DNA of 64,000 bases from Streptomyces echinatus. GTDB taxonomy: Bacteria > Actinomycetota > Actinomycetes > Streptomycetales > Streptomycetaceae. The notes under the pieces are model-generated. The model had not been told where the DNA came from, searched no databases, and worked only from the letters and a program-made list of their open reading frames with translations. The position numbers and the translations under genes were made by a program. This document shows, piece after piece, positions 52,823 to 63,800 of this stretch. Numbering within the stretch: position 1 is the first letter of the stretch; every line of letters starts with the position of its first letter. The DNA lies in the NCBI RefSeq assembly GCF_014203595.1, contig NZ_JACHJK010000010.1, positions 1 through 64,000 on the forward strand. Reading direction: 5' to 3'.

Positions 52823-54474
52823 CGGTCCTCCGTGAGCTGGGGAGCGGTGTCCCGTCGCGGGGCGGGGAGGGGAACGGGTGCCGATGCCGGTGCGGCGGCG
52901 CGGTCGCGCTGCCCCGCCGTGAGGTCGACGATGTCGATCAGGTGGTCGGGACCGCTGAACACACCGTCGGGTGTGCGTACTTCGGCTGTCGATCCGTCGT
53001 CGAGGGCGGTCAGCCGGATCTCCATCGAACCGTCCCCGCTGGTGGCGACGGTGGTGATGGTGCCCGGCCGCCAGGTGGCGAGCGCGTCGCCGAGCAGCCG
53101 CAGGAACAGCTGGAAGGCGTGCGGGTCGAGTCCACCGAGCCGGGACAGCCGTACCGGTCCGTCCGTCACGAGGCGGTCCTGGGCCCGCCTGGTCTCCTCC
53201 GTCTGCCGGGCGGCGATCTCGGCGAGCCGGCGCTTGGCCTCGCCCCGGTCAGCCACCCGGCGCGGCCTGCCGCGCCGTTCGTAGCTGCCGGTGCGGCGCA
53301 GCTGGGGGCTGATCCTGAGCGGTCGCGCCTCGCTCCACGGGGTGGAGGCTGGCTCCGGGGCGGCCGCCCGTTCGGTGAGGGTGTCGGCGTCGACGGTGAG
53401 GTGCCGGGAGGAGTGCAGCCCGAACGCCACGCGCCACAGCCGGTGCCGCGCCTCGTCGTCCGGCGCCTGGGCGAACCAGCGCGCGAGGGTGCGGAAGTCG
53501 GCCGACCGGTCCGAGCGTCCGGCCCGCCGCTCGTTGAGCTGCCGTACGACGGCCAGGAGCTGCGGGATCGAACCGAGCGCCCGCCCGCGCAGCAGTCTGG
53601 CCTGCGACTCCCGCCCCTCTCCGGACACGAACCACTCGGCGAGCCCGGACCACCGCGCGGCCCACCGTTCGTACGCCACCGCCTCCGCCCGTTCGGCGTC
53701 CTCGGGAGCGGCGTCGGCGGCCTCGCGGGCGGCGGCCAGCCGCAGCAGCGGTCCGACCCGCTCCTGCTCCTCCAGCTCCCCGATCAGCAGGGCGATCCGC
53801 CCGCCGAGGGTGATGAGGTCCTGGATGAAGCGCTCCAGGTACTGGATCAGCCGGTCCTTGTAGGCGAGGAAGGCCTCCACCTCGATGTCGTGCAGGTCGA
53901 TGGTGCGCTGGAGCGAGCCCATGAAGGCACGGGCGTTGTCGGCGAGGTCGGTGAACCGCGCCGTCAGCACGGACAGGGCGACGTACGCCTTGGCCGGGTC
54001 GGGCTCGTCCTCCGCGGCGATCACCAGCAGCGCCCGCAGCTGCGTCACGATGTCGTGCAGCGCGACCGCCTGGAGTTCGCCGCGCCGCCCCAGCACTTCG
54101 TCATACGTCCCCAGCGCCGCCTCGGCGGCCTCACCGGCCCGGGTGAGCTGGTAGATGAACCGCCTGCGGTAGAAGTCCTCGACCGCCGTCACCCGCGCGT
54201 GGTCCGGATCGGCCCGCAGGTTGCCCCACTCCACGAGCTTGTCCAGCGCCTGCGTCACCGCGTCGAGGTCGGCGGGCCGGTCCCCCGCGTCCAGGGCGGC
54301 GTACACGTCCTCCGGCCGCAGATGCACCGCGAACCGCTCCTTGGCGGCGAGAAACGCCCGCATCACCTGGCGGTAGAGGGGGGCGTTGGGGGCGGTGAGG
54401 TGGGCGAAGGGAGCGTAGTGGACATAGGCGGAGGGCTGCGAGGGCTCGGGCGTCTGGGGGGTGTCGGAGGTCAT
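52819..54474 (-). CDS. jetA: Wadjet kleisin-like subunit JetA (TIGR02677 / DUF2397)
   Basis: A 551-residue TIGR02677-type protein. Its N-terminal winged-helix region (YRQVMRAFLAAKERFAVHLRPEDVYAAL, WGNLRADPD) and long central helices (DLADNARAFMGSLQRTIDLHDIEVEAFLAYKDRLIQYLERF begins near 180) fit the kleisin role of MksF-like JetA, which bridges the JetC dimer and recruits JetB. ATG 54474 has only a weak GGAT ribosome-binding site. It lies 107 bp after brxHI with no terminator seen, so transcription could continue from the BREX operon. Confidence 0.92.
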   Translation of the reverse strand: MTSDTPQTPEPSQPSAYVHYAPFAHLTAPNAPLYRQVMRAFLAAKERFAVHLRPEDVYAALDAGDRPADLDAVTQALDKLVEWGNLRADPDHARVTAVEDFYRRRFIYQLTRAGEAAEAALGTYDEVLGRRGELQAVALHDIVTQLRALLVIAAEDEPDPAKAYVALSVLTARFTDLADNARAFMGSLQRTIDLHDIEVEAFLAYKDRLIQYLERFIQDLITLGGRIALLIGELEEQERVGPLLRLAAAREAADAAPEDAERAEAVAYERWAARWSGLAEWFVSGEGRESQARLLRGRALGSIPQLLAVVRQLNERRAGRSDRSADFRTLARWFAQAPDDEARHRLWRVAFGLHSSRHLTVDADTLTERAAAPEPASTPWSEARPLRISPQLRRTGSYERRGRPRRVADRGEAKRRLAEIAARQTEETRRAQDRLVTDGPVRLSRLGGLDPHAFQLFLRLLGDALATWRPGTITTVATSGDGSMEIRLTALDDGSTAEVRTPDGVFSGPDHLIDIVDLTAGQRDRAAAPASAPVPLPAPRRDTAPQLTEDR

Positions 54475-54581
54475 CGTTGATCCATTGTCCCGGAATACTC
54501 ACCCGCTTGTGCAGGATGTCCGATTCTCATTTGCCGTCCTGCTCACCGCCTTCTTTCCTGTTCCGTTGCAGCCCGCCGATG

Positions 54582-56744
54582 TCACCCTTCGCGCCGGAGA
54601 AAACGCACCGGTTCCGTGAGCACGGCGGCAGCGGACTCCACGTCGGCCAGCCGTGCCGACAAGGTGCCCTCGGCGAGGCGTGGTGGCAGGGCCTCGCCGA
54701 ACTTCAGGCCGCGTAGAGCGCGTTCGTCGACGTCTGGCAGACACAACCGGGCCGTCATGCCCTTGGTGGCGTCGTTCCAACTGCGCGCGGTGACGTCCTC
54801 CCGCAGTCGAATCCAGCGGTCGTTGATGTGCTGCCCCGGCACGACCAGTGTGTCGAGAGTCGCAGCGAGCGTGGCGTTGGCGCGGTGGCCCGCCCATGTC
54901 CACCAGCGCACGTGACCCCGCGTGTCCTGAATGATCAAGGTGCCTCCGGGATGCACCCGATCCAGATACTCCTCGCGCGTCCGGTGCAGGGCGCTGGTCG
55001 CCCGTTGCGTCATCTTCACGGGCGGGTCCTGGCCCAGCAGTACCTGGCGCTCGGCGCGCGTGAGCACATGGGAACCCGCCGAGCCGAACCCGGCGCTGCT
55101 CCACTTCGCCTTGCCTCCCCCGTCAACGGGTTCGACGAAGCAGCGTCTGCGCCGCCAGTCGATGTAGGTGACCTGCCAGTTCCGGCCGGCGAGCAGAAGC
55201 CGACGCGGACCGTCGATCCGCTCGGTGAGGAGGCTTGGGTCGGTTCGGCCGATCTCTGTGCGTCCTTGGAGAACGGTGAACTGTGGAGGTGCGGTGAACA
55301 CGGCGGTGAGGTTCATGAAGTGGCGGTGTCCGAAGCGCCGCTCGGCCTCCGGCCCGATGAACAGCATGCCGCCGTCCCGGTCCAGGTACCCCTGGTCGAC
55401 AAGGTGCCGGACAATGGGCTCGGCGGCGGATGTGCCGAAAGGACCGAGACCGTTCCACCACTCCTGCCACAAGTGCTCACCGACGCGGTTCTCCTGCAAG
55501 CACAGCGCCAGGAGTTGCTGGGCGACGATGTGCCGGGGTTCCGGTGGCGCGACGACCGGTTCCACCCAGCCCTGCGACCACTTGAGCAGCAGTCCGGCCG
55601 CGGCCAGCAGACCGTCCTCGTCCAGGGCGAGGAACAGGCAGTTGCGTGCGGCCCCTTCACGGCGTCCGGAGCGGCCGAGACGCTGAAGGAAGGAGGCGAC
55701 CGAGGCCGGAGCGTCGATCTGGATGACGCGGTCCAAGTCACCGACATCGATGCCGAGTTCCAGAGTGCTGGTGGAGATGATCACGCAGTCGCGAGCCTCG
55801 GCGAAAGCCGCCTCGGCACGCCGGCGCTCGTCGAGGGAGAGCGAAGCATGCGACAGGAATGTGGTGACGCCCTTGGCACGGAGCTTTTCCCCCAGCTCCT
55901 CCACGTAGCGCCGTGACTCGCAGAAGACGAGGCGCTTCTCGCCACGGTGCAATGCGGCGATGACGGTGGCCGCGTTGTCCAGGGAACCGACGTGGTCGAG
56001 CTGGACGTCTCCCGGCGGCACGGCGGTCGACCCCCCGGATGCCGCGCGCACGACTTCGGCTACACCCTCTGTGAGCGGAGACTCGATGAGGTGGGGAGCG
56101 ATGACCTGACCCGGCCGCTTACTCGCCCCAGAACCCTGCAACCAGGTAAGCAGCGCTTCCGGATTGCCGACGGTCGCCGAGAGGCCGACACGCTGCACGG
56201 GTCGACCCGTGACCCGTTGCAGTCGTTCCAGTACGGCGAGAAGGTGCCATCCCCGGTCGTCACCGGCGAAGGCGTGCACCTCGTCCACAACGACGGCCTG
56301 CAGCCCCGAGAAGAACGACGTGTGGTCGACGTTGGCGCTCACCAGCATCGCTTCGAGTGATTCCGGTGTGGTGAGCAGGACGTCGGGACGTGCGGCGAGG
56401 ATCCGTTTGCGGGCACCGGCCGTGGTGTCTCCGTGCCACAGGGCCGCGGTGCGGCCCAGCCAGGAGGTGTAGGTCTCCCACCGTGGCAGCAGGTTGTTGA
56501 GCAGGGCCTTCAGCGGGCAGACGTAGAGGACGGACGTGCCGCTCCACCGCTCCCCCGTCATCCGGGTCAGCAGGGGGAAGGCAGCTGCCTCGGTCTTGCC
56601 GCCCGCGGTGGGAGCGAGCAGGACGGCGTCGTCCCCACAGACGAGGGGGGTGACGGCTGCTTCCTGAAGAGGTCGCAGGCTCCGCCACCCCAGGGTGTTG
56701 ACGATGTGGTGGATGAGCGCCGGGTCCAGGTCCCCGGCACTCAC
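54582..56744 (-). CDS. brxHI: BREX type 2 helicase BrxHI (Lhr-like DEVH helicase)
   Basis: A 720-residue superfamily 2 helicase. Motifs: Q-like LRPLQEAAV, Walker A LLAPTAGGKTEAAAFP, TTPES, VVVDEVHAFAGDDRG (DEVH), GLSATVGN and the C-terminal RecA motifs STSTLELGIDVGDLDRVIQ and LQRLGRSGRREG. A C-terminal Lhr-like winged-helix and beta-rich part follows. BrxHI is a BREX-2 signature gene next to brxD. GTG 56744 overlaps the brxD stop by 4 nt. Its role in BREX-2 is not settled. Several patches look less G+C-extreme than pglY/pglZ. Confidence 0.9.
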   Translation of the reverse strand: MSAGDLDPALIHHIVNTLGWRSLRPLQEAAVTPLVCGDDAVLLAPTAGGKTEAAAFPLLTRMTGERWSGTSVLYVCPLKALLNNLLPRWETYTSWLGRTAALWHGDTTAGARKRILAARPDVLLTTPESLEAMLVSANVDHTSFFSGLQAVVVDEVHAFAGDDRGWHLLAVLERLQRVTGRPVQRVGLSATVGNPEALLTWLQGSGASKRPGQVIAPHLIESPLTEGVAEVVRAASGGSTAVPPGDVQLDHVGSLDNAATVIAALHRGEKRLVFCESRRYVEELGEKLRAKGVTTFLSHASLSLDERRRAEAAFAEARDCVIISTSTLELGIDVGDLDRVIQIDAPASVASFLQRLGRSGRREGAARNCLFLALDEDGLLAAAGLLLKWSQGWVEPVVAPPEPRHIVAQQLLALCLQENRVGEHLWQEWWNGLGPFGTSAAEPIVRHLVDQGYLDRDGGMLFIGPEAERRFGHRHFMNLTAVFTAPPQFTVLQGRTEIGRTDPSLLTERIDGPRRLLLAGRNWQVTYIDWRRRRCFVEPVDGGGKAKWSSAGFGSAGSHVLTRAERQVLLGQDPPVKMTQRATSALHRTREEYLDRVHPGGTLIIQDTRGHVRWWTWAGHRANATLAATLDTLVVPGQHINDRWIRLREDVTARSWNDATKGMTARLCLPDVDERALRGLKFGEALPPRLAEGTLSARLADVESAAAVLTEPVRFLRREG

Positions 56745-58075
56745 GGCAGCTCCAGTTCGACGGCGTCGGCATCCCCTGATGCGGCGGCGTTGCGTTCGGT
56801 TTCGGTGAGTTCGGACGAGGTGATGGTGAGGGCGTAGTGCGTGCGGGGGTCGAAGTCCTCGAACTCGTCGACGCGGTCGAGGACGTCGGCCACCAGCTTG
56901 CGCAGGAACACGCGGGGCGCGACGCCGACCTTGCCGCCGAGCCCGCCGGTGACGGCGCTGGCCAGCTCCGTCAGATACGCGTCGTCGACCCGCTCGGTCA
57001 CCCGATCGGGATTGCGTGCGATCCGGGCGTACACATCGCGCACGGTACGGCCGAGTTCGCCGAGCTGAGACAGGTCGAATCCCGGGAGCCGGAGCTGGAC
57101 GGCGCGCGGGGAGTCGAAGCGCGGCTCGGTCGTGAAGTCGGTGGCCAGCCGTTGCGCGAGCGGAGGCAGCCGCTGCGCACCCTGTTGTCCGTCGTAGAAC
57201 GCCGGGGTGCCCGTGATGACGAGGAAGAGCCCCGGGAACCGACCCGCGTCGATCTCGTCAAGCAATTGCCTCAGCGCGTTGAGGCCCTTCTCGCGGACGT
57301 CACCACGTACGCGTTGCAGGGTCTCGATCTCATCGAGGACGAGAAGGAGCCCCGGGTGGCCGCAGTCGCGCAGCACGGTGAGCAGCCCCTGCAGGAAGCC
57401 GAGGGCCGCGAAGTGGTCGAGGTCCCCTCGGACGCCGGCACTGCGGCGGGCGGAGGACGCGACCGACTTCTGACCTCCGAGCCAGGCGATGAGTGCCTCT
57501 GCCGTCGCCCCGTCTCCGGCGGCAACGGCTCGCCGGTAGCCGCGCAGTGCGGCTGCGAAGGCGGGGGTGGTCCTGGCGACGTCGGCGAGTCTGCGTTCCA
57601 TGAGCACGTCGACGGCCGCGGCGAGTGCCGCCTCATCCTCTTCGTCCGTCTCTCCGGCGTCGAGGACTTCTTCCTCCAGTGTGTAGAACCACGAGTCGAC
57701 GACCGCGCGCAGTGCGCTGGGCTGGTGTGTGGCGGTCGTCAGGCGCTCGGTGAGTCGGCGGTAGACCGTCTCCAGCCGGTGGAGCGGGGTTTCGGTCTCG
57801 GAGATCTGGACTTCTGCCGTGGCCAGTCCCGCACGTTTGGCGCGCTCGGCGAGCCACCGCGCGAAGAACGTCTTACCGGACCCGTACTCACCGCGGATGG
57901 CGTGGAACGCCGCTCCGCCCCGTGCTGTTGCTGCAAGGTCGTCGTCGAGCGCGGTCTCGAACCGGTCCAGGCCGACGGCGAGCAGGTCCAGCCCGGCCTG
58001 CGGTACGGTGCCGCGCCTGAGCGCGTCCACGACCTCCCGCATACGTACGGGGCTGGCCGGGGCTCCCGCGCTCAT
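56741..58075 (-). CDS. brxD: BREX type 2 ATP-binding protein BrxD
   Basis: A 444-residue P-loop ATPase of the DUF2791 type. Walker A AIRGEYGSGKTFFARWLAERA lies near residue 55 and Walker B LLLVLDEIETLQRV near 245. A sensor-like segment VITGTPAFYDGQQGAQRLPPL follows, and the C-terminal helical part carries GVAPRVFLRKLVADVLDRV. BrxD is a core BREX-2 protein; its biochemical role is not established. ATG 58075 overlaps the pglZ stop (ATGA), and the stop overlaps the brxHI start. Confidence 0.92.
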   Translation of the reverse strand: MSAGAPASPVRMREVVDALRRGTVPQAGLDLLAVGLDRFETALDDDLAATARGGAAFHAIRGEYGSGKTFFARWLAERAKRAGLATAEVQISETETPLHRLETVYRRLTERLTTATHQPSALRAVVDSWFYTLEEEVLDAGETDEEDEAALAAAVDVLMERRLADVARTTPAFAAALRGYRRAVAAGDGATAEALIAWLGGQKSVASSARRSAGVRGDLDHFAALGFLQGLLTVLRDCGHPGLLLVLDEIETLQRVRGDVREKGLNALRQLLDEIDAGRFPGLFLVITGTPAFYDGQQGAQRLPPLAQRLATDFTTEPRFDSPRAVQLRLPGFDLSQLGELGRTVRDVYARIARNPDRVTERVDDAYLTELASAVTGGLGGKVGVAPRVFLRKLVADVLDRVDEFEDFDPRTHYALTITSSELTETERNAAASGDADAVELELP

Positions 58076-60873
58076 GACGTCTCCTTTCTCGGCGACCCGC
58101 CCCTCGCCTCGCCCGCCAGGAACTGGTCGCGGAGCAGGGCGACGTCGAGCTTCACCGCGTGACCGGCGTCGACGAAGCCGAGTACCGGGTAACCCTCGAC
58201 GTTGAGCAGGCGCTGCACGGTGGCGACGAAGCCCTCGATGTTGCGTCGCACCCGGCCGGTCGCCGAGATGGCGGCGGCCAGGGCGGCAGGTGACATGGTG
58301 CCCCCGGCGGCGGCGAGCGCATCGATGACGGCGGCGACGACCTTGCCTTCCGGAGCTTTGCGTACGTACTCCTTCTGCGCCTCGTACACCTCGCTGGCCA
58401 CAACACGCCCGCCTAGGGTCGCCGGGACGGATGACGCCTCCGGCGCCGCTTCGGGCATCACCACGTCGTCGGCATCGAACAGTTCTTCGTTCTGCCGAAG
58501 CGCGGGCTTCGCCGGTCTCCGCACCGGCTGCGTGGCGCTCTCCGGCTGGGGTTCCCGCACCTCGAGGGGTGTCGCGGTGGCGGCCTTCCACCAGGAGGGA
58601 GCGGCCTGTTCGCGGGGCAGCGGTTCCCACTCGCGCGGAGCGAGTTCCTTCGAGGGAAGCAGGACGAGGACCGGGACGGTGATCTCGGCGAGGGAGGCCC
58701 CGCCGTGGTAGCCGGCCCGGCGCGCGGCGTACCGGAGGTCCTCGTGCCAGGGAACGGTGATGGTGCCGCCTCCTTCGAGGACGCGCGGCCCGCTCAGCAC
58801 GACCTCGCCGTCGCCGGCGTCGGTGTCCGGCCGCCAGCGTGCCGATCCGCCGGCGTCCGCGGCGGGGGTCACCCGGCCCCGGCCACGGTCGATGACGTGC
58901 CCGTGGTCGGCGACGAGGACGACGGGACGCGCGTAGCTGCGGGCGGCGGCCAGCAGTTCCCGCAGGTAGGTGATGTCGCCGAGGGACCACACGGTGCGCT
59001 GCCCCTGCTGACCGGAGTCAAGGGCGTCGTCGATGGTGTTGAGGACGACGCCGACGACCGCGTCGGAGGCGAGCGCTGAGGTGAGTTCCTGGGCGAGGAA
59101 GTGGCCCGCGTCTCCCCCTATCGACGCCTTGTGGAAGAGGACCGCGTCCTTGCGACGCTTCTTCCAGAAGGCCGCGAACCCGGAAGCCTCGGTGGACTGC
59201 CCCCCTTGGATGGCCGTGCCGCAGAGCAGGGATGCCCGGCTCGTCCGGGTGATCGAGGGCAGCATGGAGACTGCGGCGAGGCGAGTGCGCCGTGCACCCT
59301 CGCCGGACCGCGGCACGATCTCCTGCCAGCCTTCCCGCTCGGCTTCTTCCCCCAGTTGCGCGGCGACGGCGCTGCTCATGCCGTCGAGCACGATCACCAG
59401 AGGCGGCCCGCCTGTGGTCAGGGGACGGACGACGGTGTCGAGGACGTTCTCGACGACCAGACAGCCGCCCGGTTGCTGGGCGGTGGCGTTCGGAGCCCAG
59501 CCGGCCAGGTGCCGGGCGAACTGCTCGTCGAGCCGTTCACGCTGGGCCCTGCCGTCCTCGTAGAGGTCACGCAGGCCCCGGGCGACGGCCGGGTCGCCGC
59601 CGGGGTCGCCGGCCCAGAGGACGGACAGCGCCCGGTCGGCCCACCCCCACTCGGCGACATGGTCGCGCACGCCCGCTGCCACGGACGTCACGGCAGGCGG
59701 TCCCTGGCGCAGCCACCGAGCGAGACGCACGGCCATCTCGGCGACACGCACCCGGTCGGGGAAGAGTCCCGCCAGCGCGTGTCCGGTCAGCTCGGCCAGT
59801 GCGCTCTCGCCTTGCGCGGGGGACGTGTGCGCGCCCTCCACGACGGCGGCGAGCTGGGCGGCGAAGCTGGACAGGAGGAAACGGCTGCCGTTGAGGCCCG
59901 CGGTGAGACCGGCGTCCCGGGCCAGGTCGTCGGCGCGCTGCAGCACGGCGAACACCTTGTGGCGTGAGTCGACCGAACCCGCGGCCTCTCCGATCCAGCG
60001 CAGGAGGGTGCCTTCCACCGCGTCGGTGAAGGCGCCGATCTCACCCCGGCGCGGGCCGGCCTTGCCGAACAGTCCACCGACGGCGAGGGCCACGTCGGGG
60101 TCGGCGGCGGGGTCGCGTAGCGCGGCACCGAGCAGGCCGAGCGCCATCGCGTCGTTTCCCCGTCCGATCTCGGCGAGGGTGAGCAGGACCGGTGCGGCGG
60201 GCCCTGCGACCTCGCCGAGCCACTTCTTCAGCTCCGCGCGTTCGGTGTCGCCGAGTGCGGCGAAACGGCGCGGCCCGGCCGGAGTGCGCGACCAGGCGAG
60301 CAGCACGTCCGCGTCCACGGCGGCCTCCGCCGTGGCGTGGGGCGAGATGTCCGGGTGGTCGAGTCCGAGGCGTTCGACGACCAGGGCTCGCAGGGCGGCG
60401 TCCCGGGTGAGGACGCCTGCGGTGCGCGGCCATCCCCGTCCCGCGGGTTCGGCGTCGACGAGGGCCTGGAGCAGCCAGTCCTCGCGGTACATGCGCACGT
60501 CGAGTCCGGTGGCCCCGAACCGCTGCGTCACGATCTCGGCCTTCTCGACGGTGAGGGTGCGCCGGTGCACCGCGTGCCCGCGCAGGTCCCAGCCGAGCTG
60601 ATCGTCGTCGACACCGGTGGTGACCACCAGCAGGTCACCGGGCGCGGCGTCTTCGCGGTGGCTGTGCCAGGCGGCCAGGATGCCGAGGACGGAGGACTCG
60701 TCGCGCACCGTGACCCGTCGGGTTTGCTCACCGACCTCGGCGGTGAAGGTGGTGGCCGAGCCGGCCGCGTACTGTCCGTGGACCAGCATGAGACTGTGCT
60801 CGGCCAGCTTCTTGGCGTGCCGGTCCAGGAGCGCCTCGACGGTGCGCCGTCCCACCTGAGGCAGGAGCGCCAT
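58072..60873 (-). CDS. pglZ: BREX type 2 / Pgl phosphatase-like protein PglZ
   Basis: A 933-residue PglZ. The alkaline-phosphatase-superfamily core has VIVLDGMSSAV (Asp near 497) and VVLVADHGHVIDRGR (Asp-His near 654), the expected metal-binding residues. The N-terminal 450 residues are helical repeats, and the C-terminus has a DNA-binding-like helical part (AALAAAISATGRVRRNIEGFVATVQRLL begins near 870). PglZ is present in all BREX types and is part of phage growth limitation in S. coelicolor. ATG 60873 forms TGATG with the pglY stop. Confidence 0.93.
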   Translation of the reverse strand: MALLPQVGRRTVEALLDRHAKKLAEHSLMLVHGQYAAGSATTFTAEVGEQTRRVTVRDESSVLGILAAWHSHREDAAPGDLLVVTTGVDDDQLGWDLRGHAVHRRTLTVEKAEIVTQRFGATGLDVRMYREDWLLQALVDAEPAGRGWPRTAGVLTRDAALRALVVERLGLDHPDISPHATAEAAVDADVLLAWSRTPAGPRRFAALGDTERAELKKWLGEVAGPAAPVLLTLAEIGRGNDAMALGLLGAALRDPAADPDVALAVGGLFGKAGPRRGEIGAFTDAVEGTLLRWIGEAAGSVDSRHKVFAVLQRADDLARDAGLTAGLNGSRFLLSSFAAQLAAVVEGAHTSPAQGESALAELTGHALAGLFPDRVRVAEMAVRLARWLRQGPPAVTSVAAGVRDHVAEWGWADRALSVLWAGDPGGDPAVARGLRDLYEDGRAQRERLDEQFARHLAGWAPNATAQQPGGCLVVENVLDTVVRPLTTGGPPLVIVLDGMSSAVAAQLGEEAEREGWQEIVPRSGEGARRTRLAAVSMLPSITRTSRASLLCGTAIQGGQSTEASGFAAFWKKRRKDAVLFHKASIGGDAGHFLAQELTSALASDAVVGVVLNTIDDALDSGQQGQRTVWSLGDITYLRELLAAARSYARPVVLVADHGHVIDRGRGRVTPAADAGGSARWRPDTDAGDGEVVLSGPRVLEGGGTITVPWHEDLRYAARRAGYHGGASLAEITVPVLVLLPSKELAPREWEPLPREQAAPSWWKAATATPLEVREPQPESATQPVRRPAKPALRQNEELFDADDVVMPEAAPEASSVPATLGGRVVASEVYEAQKEYVRKAPEGKVVAAVIDALAAAGGTMSPAALAAAISATGRVRRNIEGFVATVQRLLNVEGYPVLGFVDAGHAVKLDVALLRDQFLAGEARGGSPRKETS

Positions 60874-63800
60874 CAGCCTTCGCTCCCCTTCTCGTCCCGG
60901 TCGGCCGCTCCGGCCTCGCCGTGGGCGTCCTCGATCACCTGCCAGGTGACCTGGACGCGGGTACCGGGGTGCGCGGTGAGGAAGCGACGGATGTCGGCGC
61001 TGAGCCCGTCGACGGTCGCCGCGAGCGTGGTTTCCAACCGGGTGGGTTCAACGACGTACGCGGCGGGACGGCGGACGGACTCGGCCGCGTAGCCCACGCG
61101 CGGATCCCGCGGGGCCGGTCCGGAATGCGGGGCGTCCCGGTCCGGCTCGGCCGGAGCCGCGGGCACCGGGGGCGTGCCGTGCTCGGTGAGGCGTACGTCC
61201 TCCGCGGTCGGCTCGGCGGACGGAACGGGCTCGACCGGCCGGGCCGCCTGGGCGAGCCGGGTGGCCTCCCGCATGAGGGCCACGGCCGACTCCTGCAGCG
61301 AGTCCAGCACCGGGACGAGGGACTCGTCCTCCTCGTGCGCGTTGGCCGCCCGGCGGACGGTGTCCAGCAGCCGCTGCGCCCGGTCGCCTACGCCGTCGTC
61401 CCGGCCCGCGAGTTCGCGGACCATGTCCAGATCGGACCAGCGGCTGTCGCGCTGTGCCCGCAGTACCTGCAGCACTTCGGGGGCCTGCTTGAGAGCGGCA
61501 CCGATCTCACGGTCCGTCACTTCATAGGTAGCGCCCGCGAGTTCCTCCGTGAGAAGGGTGGCGTCGGTGGTGCGCAGCAGTCGGGCGATCAGGTCGGCGG
61601 CGGCCTTCGTGGACTTCAGCCGCGGCGCGTCCACGCCACCGGGCCCTTCGAGACCGAGCCGTACGGCGTTGTCCTGGAGCAGTGTCCGGGTCTCCCCCAC
61701 GGCGGTGCGGTGCTCTTCGGCGACGGCGCGCACCTGCGCTGCGAGCCGCGAGACGTTCCTGGCGAAGAGCACCGGCGACACGCTCTGCCCGAAGATGGCC
61801 CCGGCGCGCCGCAGTGCGGTGGTGAAGGTGTCCTCGTCAGGGAGGGCGACGGCCCGCAGCCCGTAGCCGGGGATGATGCGGTCCAGTTCGGGGGCCTGCG
61901 GCACGACCTGGGTCTGGTAGATCCAGGTGCGGTCGTCGAGCAACGCGTAGGTCGCGATGATCAGGTTGCCGACGTTGCGGTCGAGGCCCTCGTAGCCGAG
62001 CTCGGTGATCCAGTCGCGGATCGTCTCGACGGCGAGGTCGTCGCCGGCGTCAGGGTTCTCGGCGGCCTTCTTGTTGATGCGCAGCCGCCAGTCGTTGCTG
62101 ACGTTGAGCGGTCCGTCGTGGACCTCGCCGAGGCCGAGCGCGTGCACGATCTTCCTGACGGCGGGCAGCTGCTGGCTGTCCACGACGACCCGCCGGGAGC
62201 CGTCCTCCATCGCCCGGGCGATCCACTCCATGGTGGTCTTGAGTTCTCGCAGGGTGATGGCCTTGCGGGTCAGCCGCGGGTCGAAGTCGGGGTGCTTGGG
62301 GTACCGGGCGGCGAACATGCCGTCGGCGAGCAGCAGCAGGTTCTGCTCGAAGCCGACCGACGGCTCGGGCCGGGTACGGGTGAAGCCCGGCAGCAGGGAC
62401 ACCAGGTGCTGCCCGTCGGGGACGGTCGCGCCGACGGTCTCCGGCTCGGCTCGGTTGATCCCGTACAGCTGGAGCAGGGCGTCGGTGAGGTGGCCGCTGA
62501 TGTTGTCCCGGGAGGCCTTGAGCTGGTTGCGGATCTGGGCCCGCTCCTCGGCGGGGCGGGTGGCGGTGTGCTCGTCGAGCCGGTCGCGCTCCAGCAGGTA
62601 GTTGATCTTCAACAGGCGTCCGAGCTGCCGGGAGGTCTGTTCGGAGAAGAAGTCGGGCAGCCAGACGAGCGTGGGCTCCGTGCGGCCCGCCCGCCTGAGC
62701 CGGTCGACGCGCTGGAGGTCGTCGACGGGCCCGTGGTCGCCGTCGTCGAAGGGGTAGTCGAAGACGATGCGGAGGTTCCCGGCCTGCTGGGGTGCGAATT
62801 CGTCGTCGGGCAGGTGGGTGTCGCGCACGTTGCCGAAGATGAACTCAACGGTGCGTTTGGTGCCGCGCCAGACGACGTCCCGTTCACAGACGAAGGGCTG
62901 GGTGTCCTGGATACCCAGCTCGTGCCAGAGCTGGTCCTTGATCCACTGCCGTCGGTAGCCGAGCTGGTCGGCGACGCCCTGCACCTCTTCGAGGAGCGGT
63001 TCGACGTCGATGTCGGAGAGGTGCAGGTGGAAGACGGGGTCGGTCTTGTCTCCCTCGCTGCGCAGCTCGCTGTCGAAGGAGACCTGCAGTTCCCGCAGCC
63101 GCTTGGCGGCGACGGAACCGGCGTCTCCCACGCGGGTCCGGATCGAGCCGTGGTTGAGGGCGGCGAGCCGGGTGCCGGTGAGCCGGGTCAGGGCGGGCAC
63201 ATTGGGTGCGAGCGCGGCCAGCAGCAGCGTCTTGATGAGCCGCTCGTCGGCCTGGAACCGTTTGTCGTCGGGGGTCTTGTACTTGCGCAGCAGTTCCTCA
63301 CGCACCCGCCCGTGGAAGTCGCCGGCGGTCTCCGCGTCCTTGCGCAGCCGGGGAGTGAACGCGGCTCCGGAGCGGTGGGCGATGACGTCCCACAGGTCGC
63401 CGAGCGGGATGAGTTCCCCGAGCTTCAGGTCGTCGCGGCGGCGGCGCAGCAGCTCCTGGACGAGTTTGAGGCCGGTGCGCTCGCGCTGGAGGGCGCCCGA
63501 GAGGTCGACGAGGACGTTGAGGAGCGCCGGGGAGAGCGGGTACAGCTCCCGGAAGTCGTCCCAGGATGCCTCGGTGCGGCCCTGCGCGTCCAGGAGGATC
63601 TGCCGGACCTCGTCGTTGGACGATTCGACGAGTTTGAACGCGTCGTCGCGCACGGACTCCATGCCGGGCTTCGGGGCGAGCACGCGATGCTTGATGATCT
63701 CGACGAGGTTGCTGTCCTCGAGGTCGACGACGTTGAACCGCTCGGCCAGGTACTCGATCTGCTGCTCGAGGTTGGTCACGTCGGCGCCGACGACGTCCGA

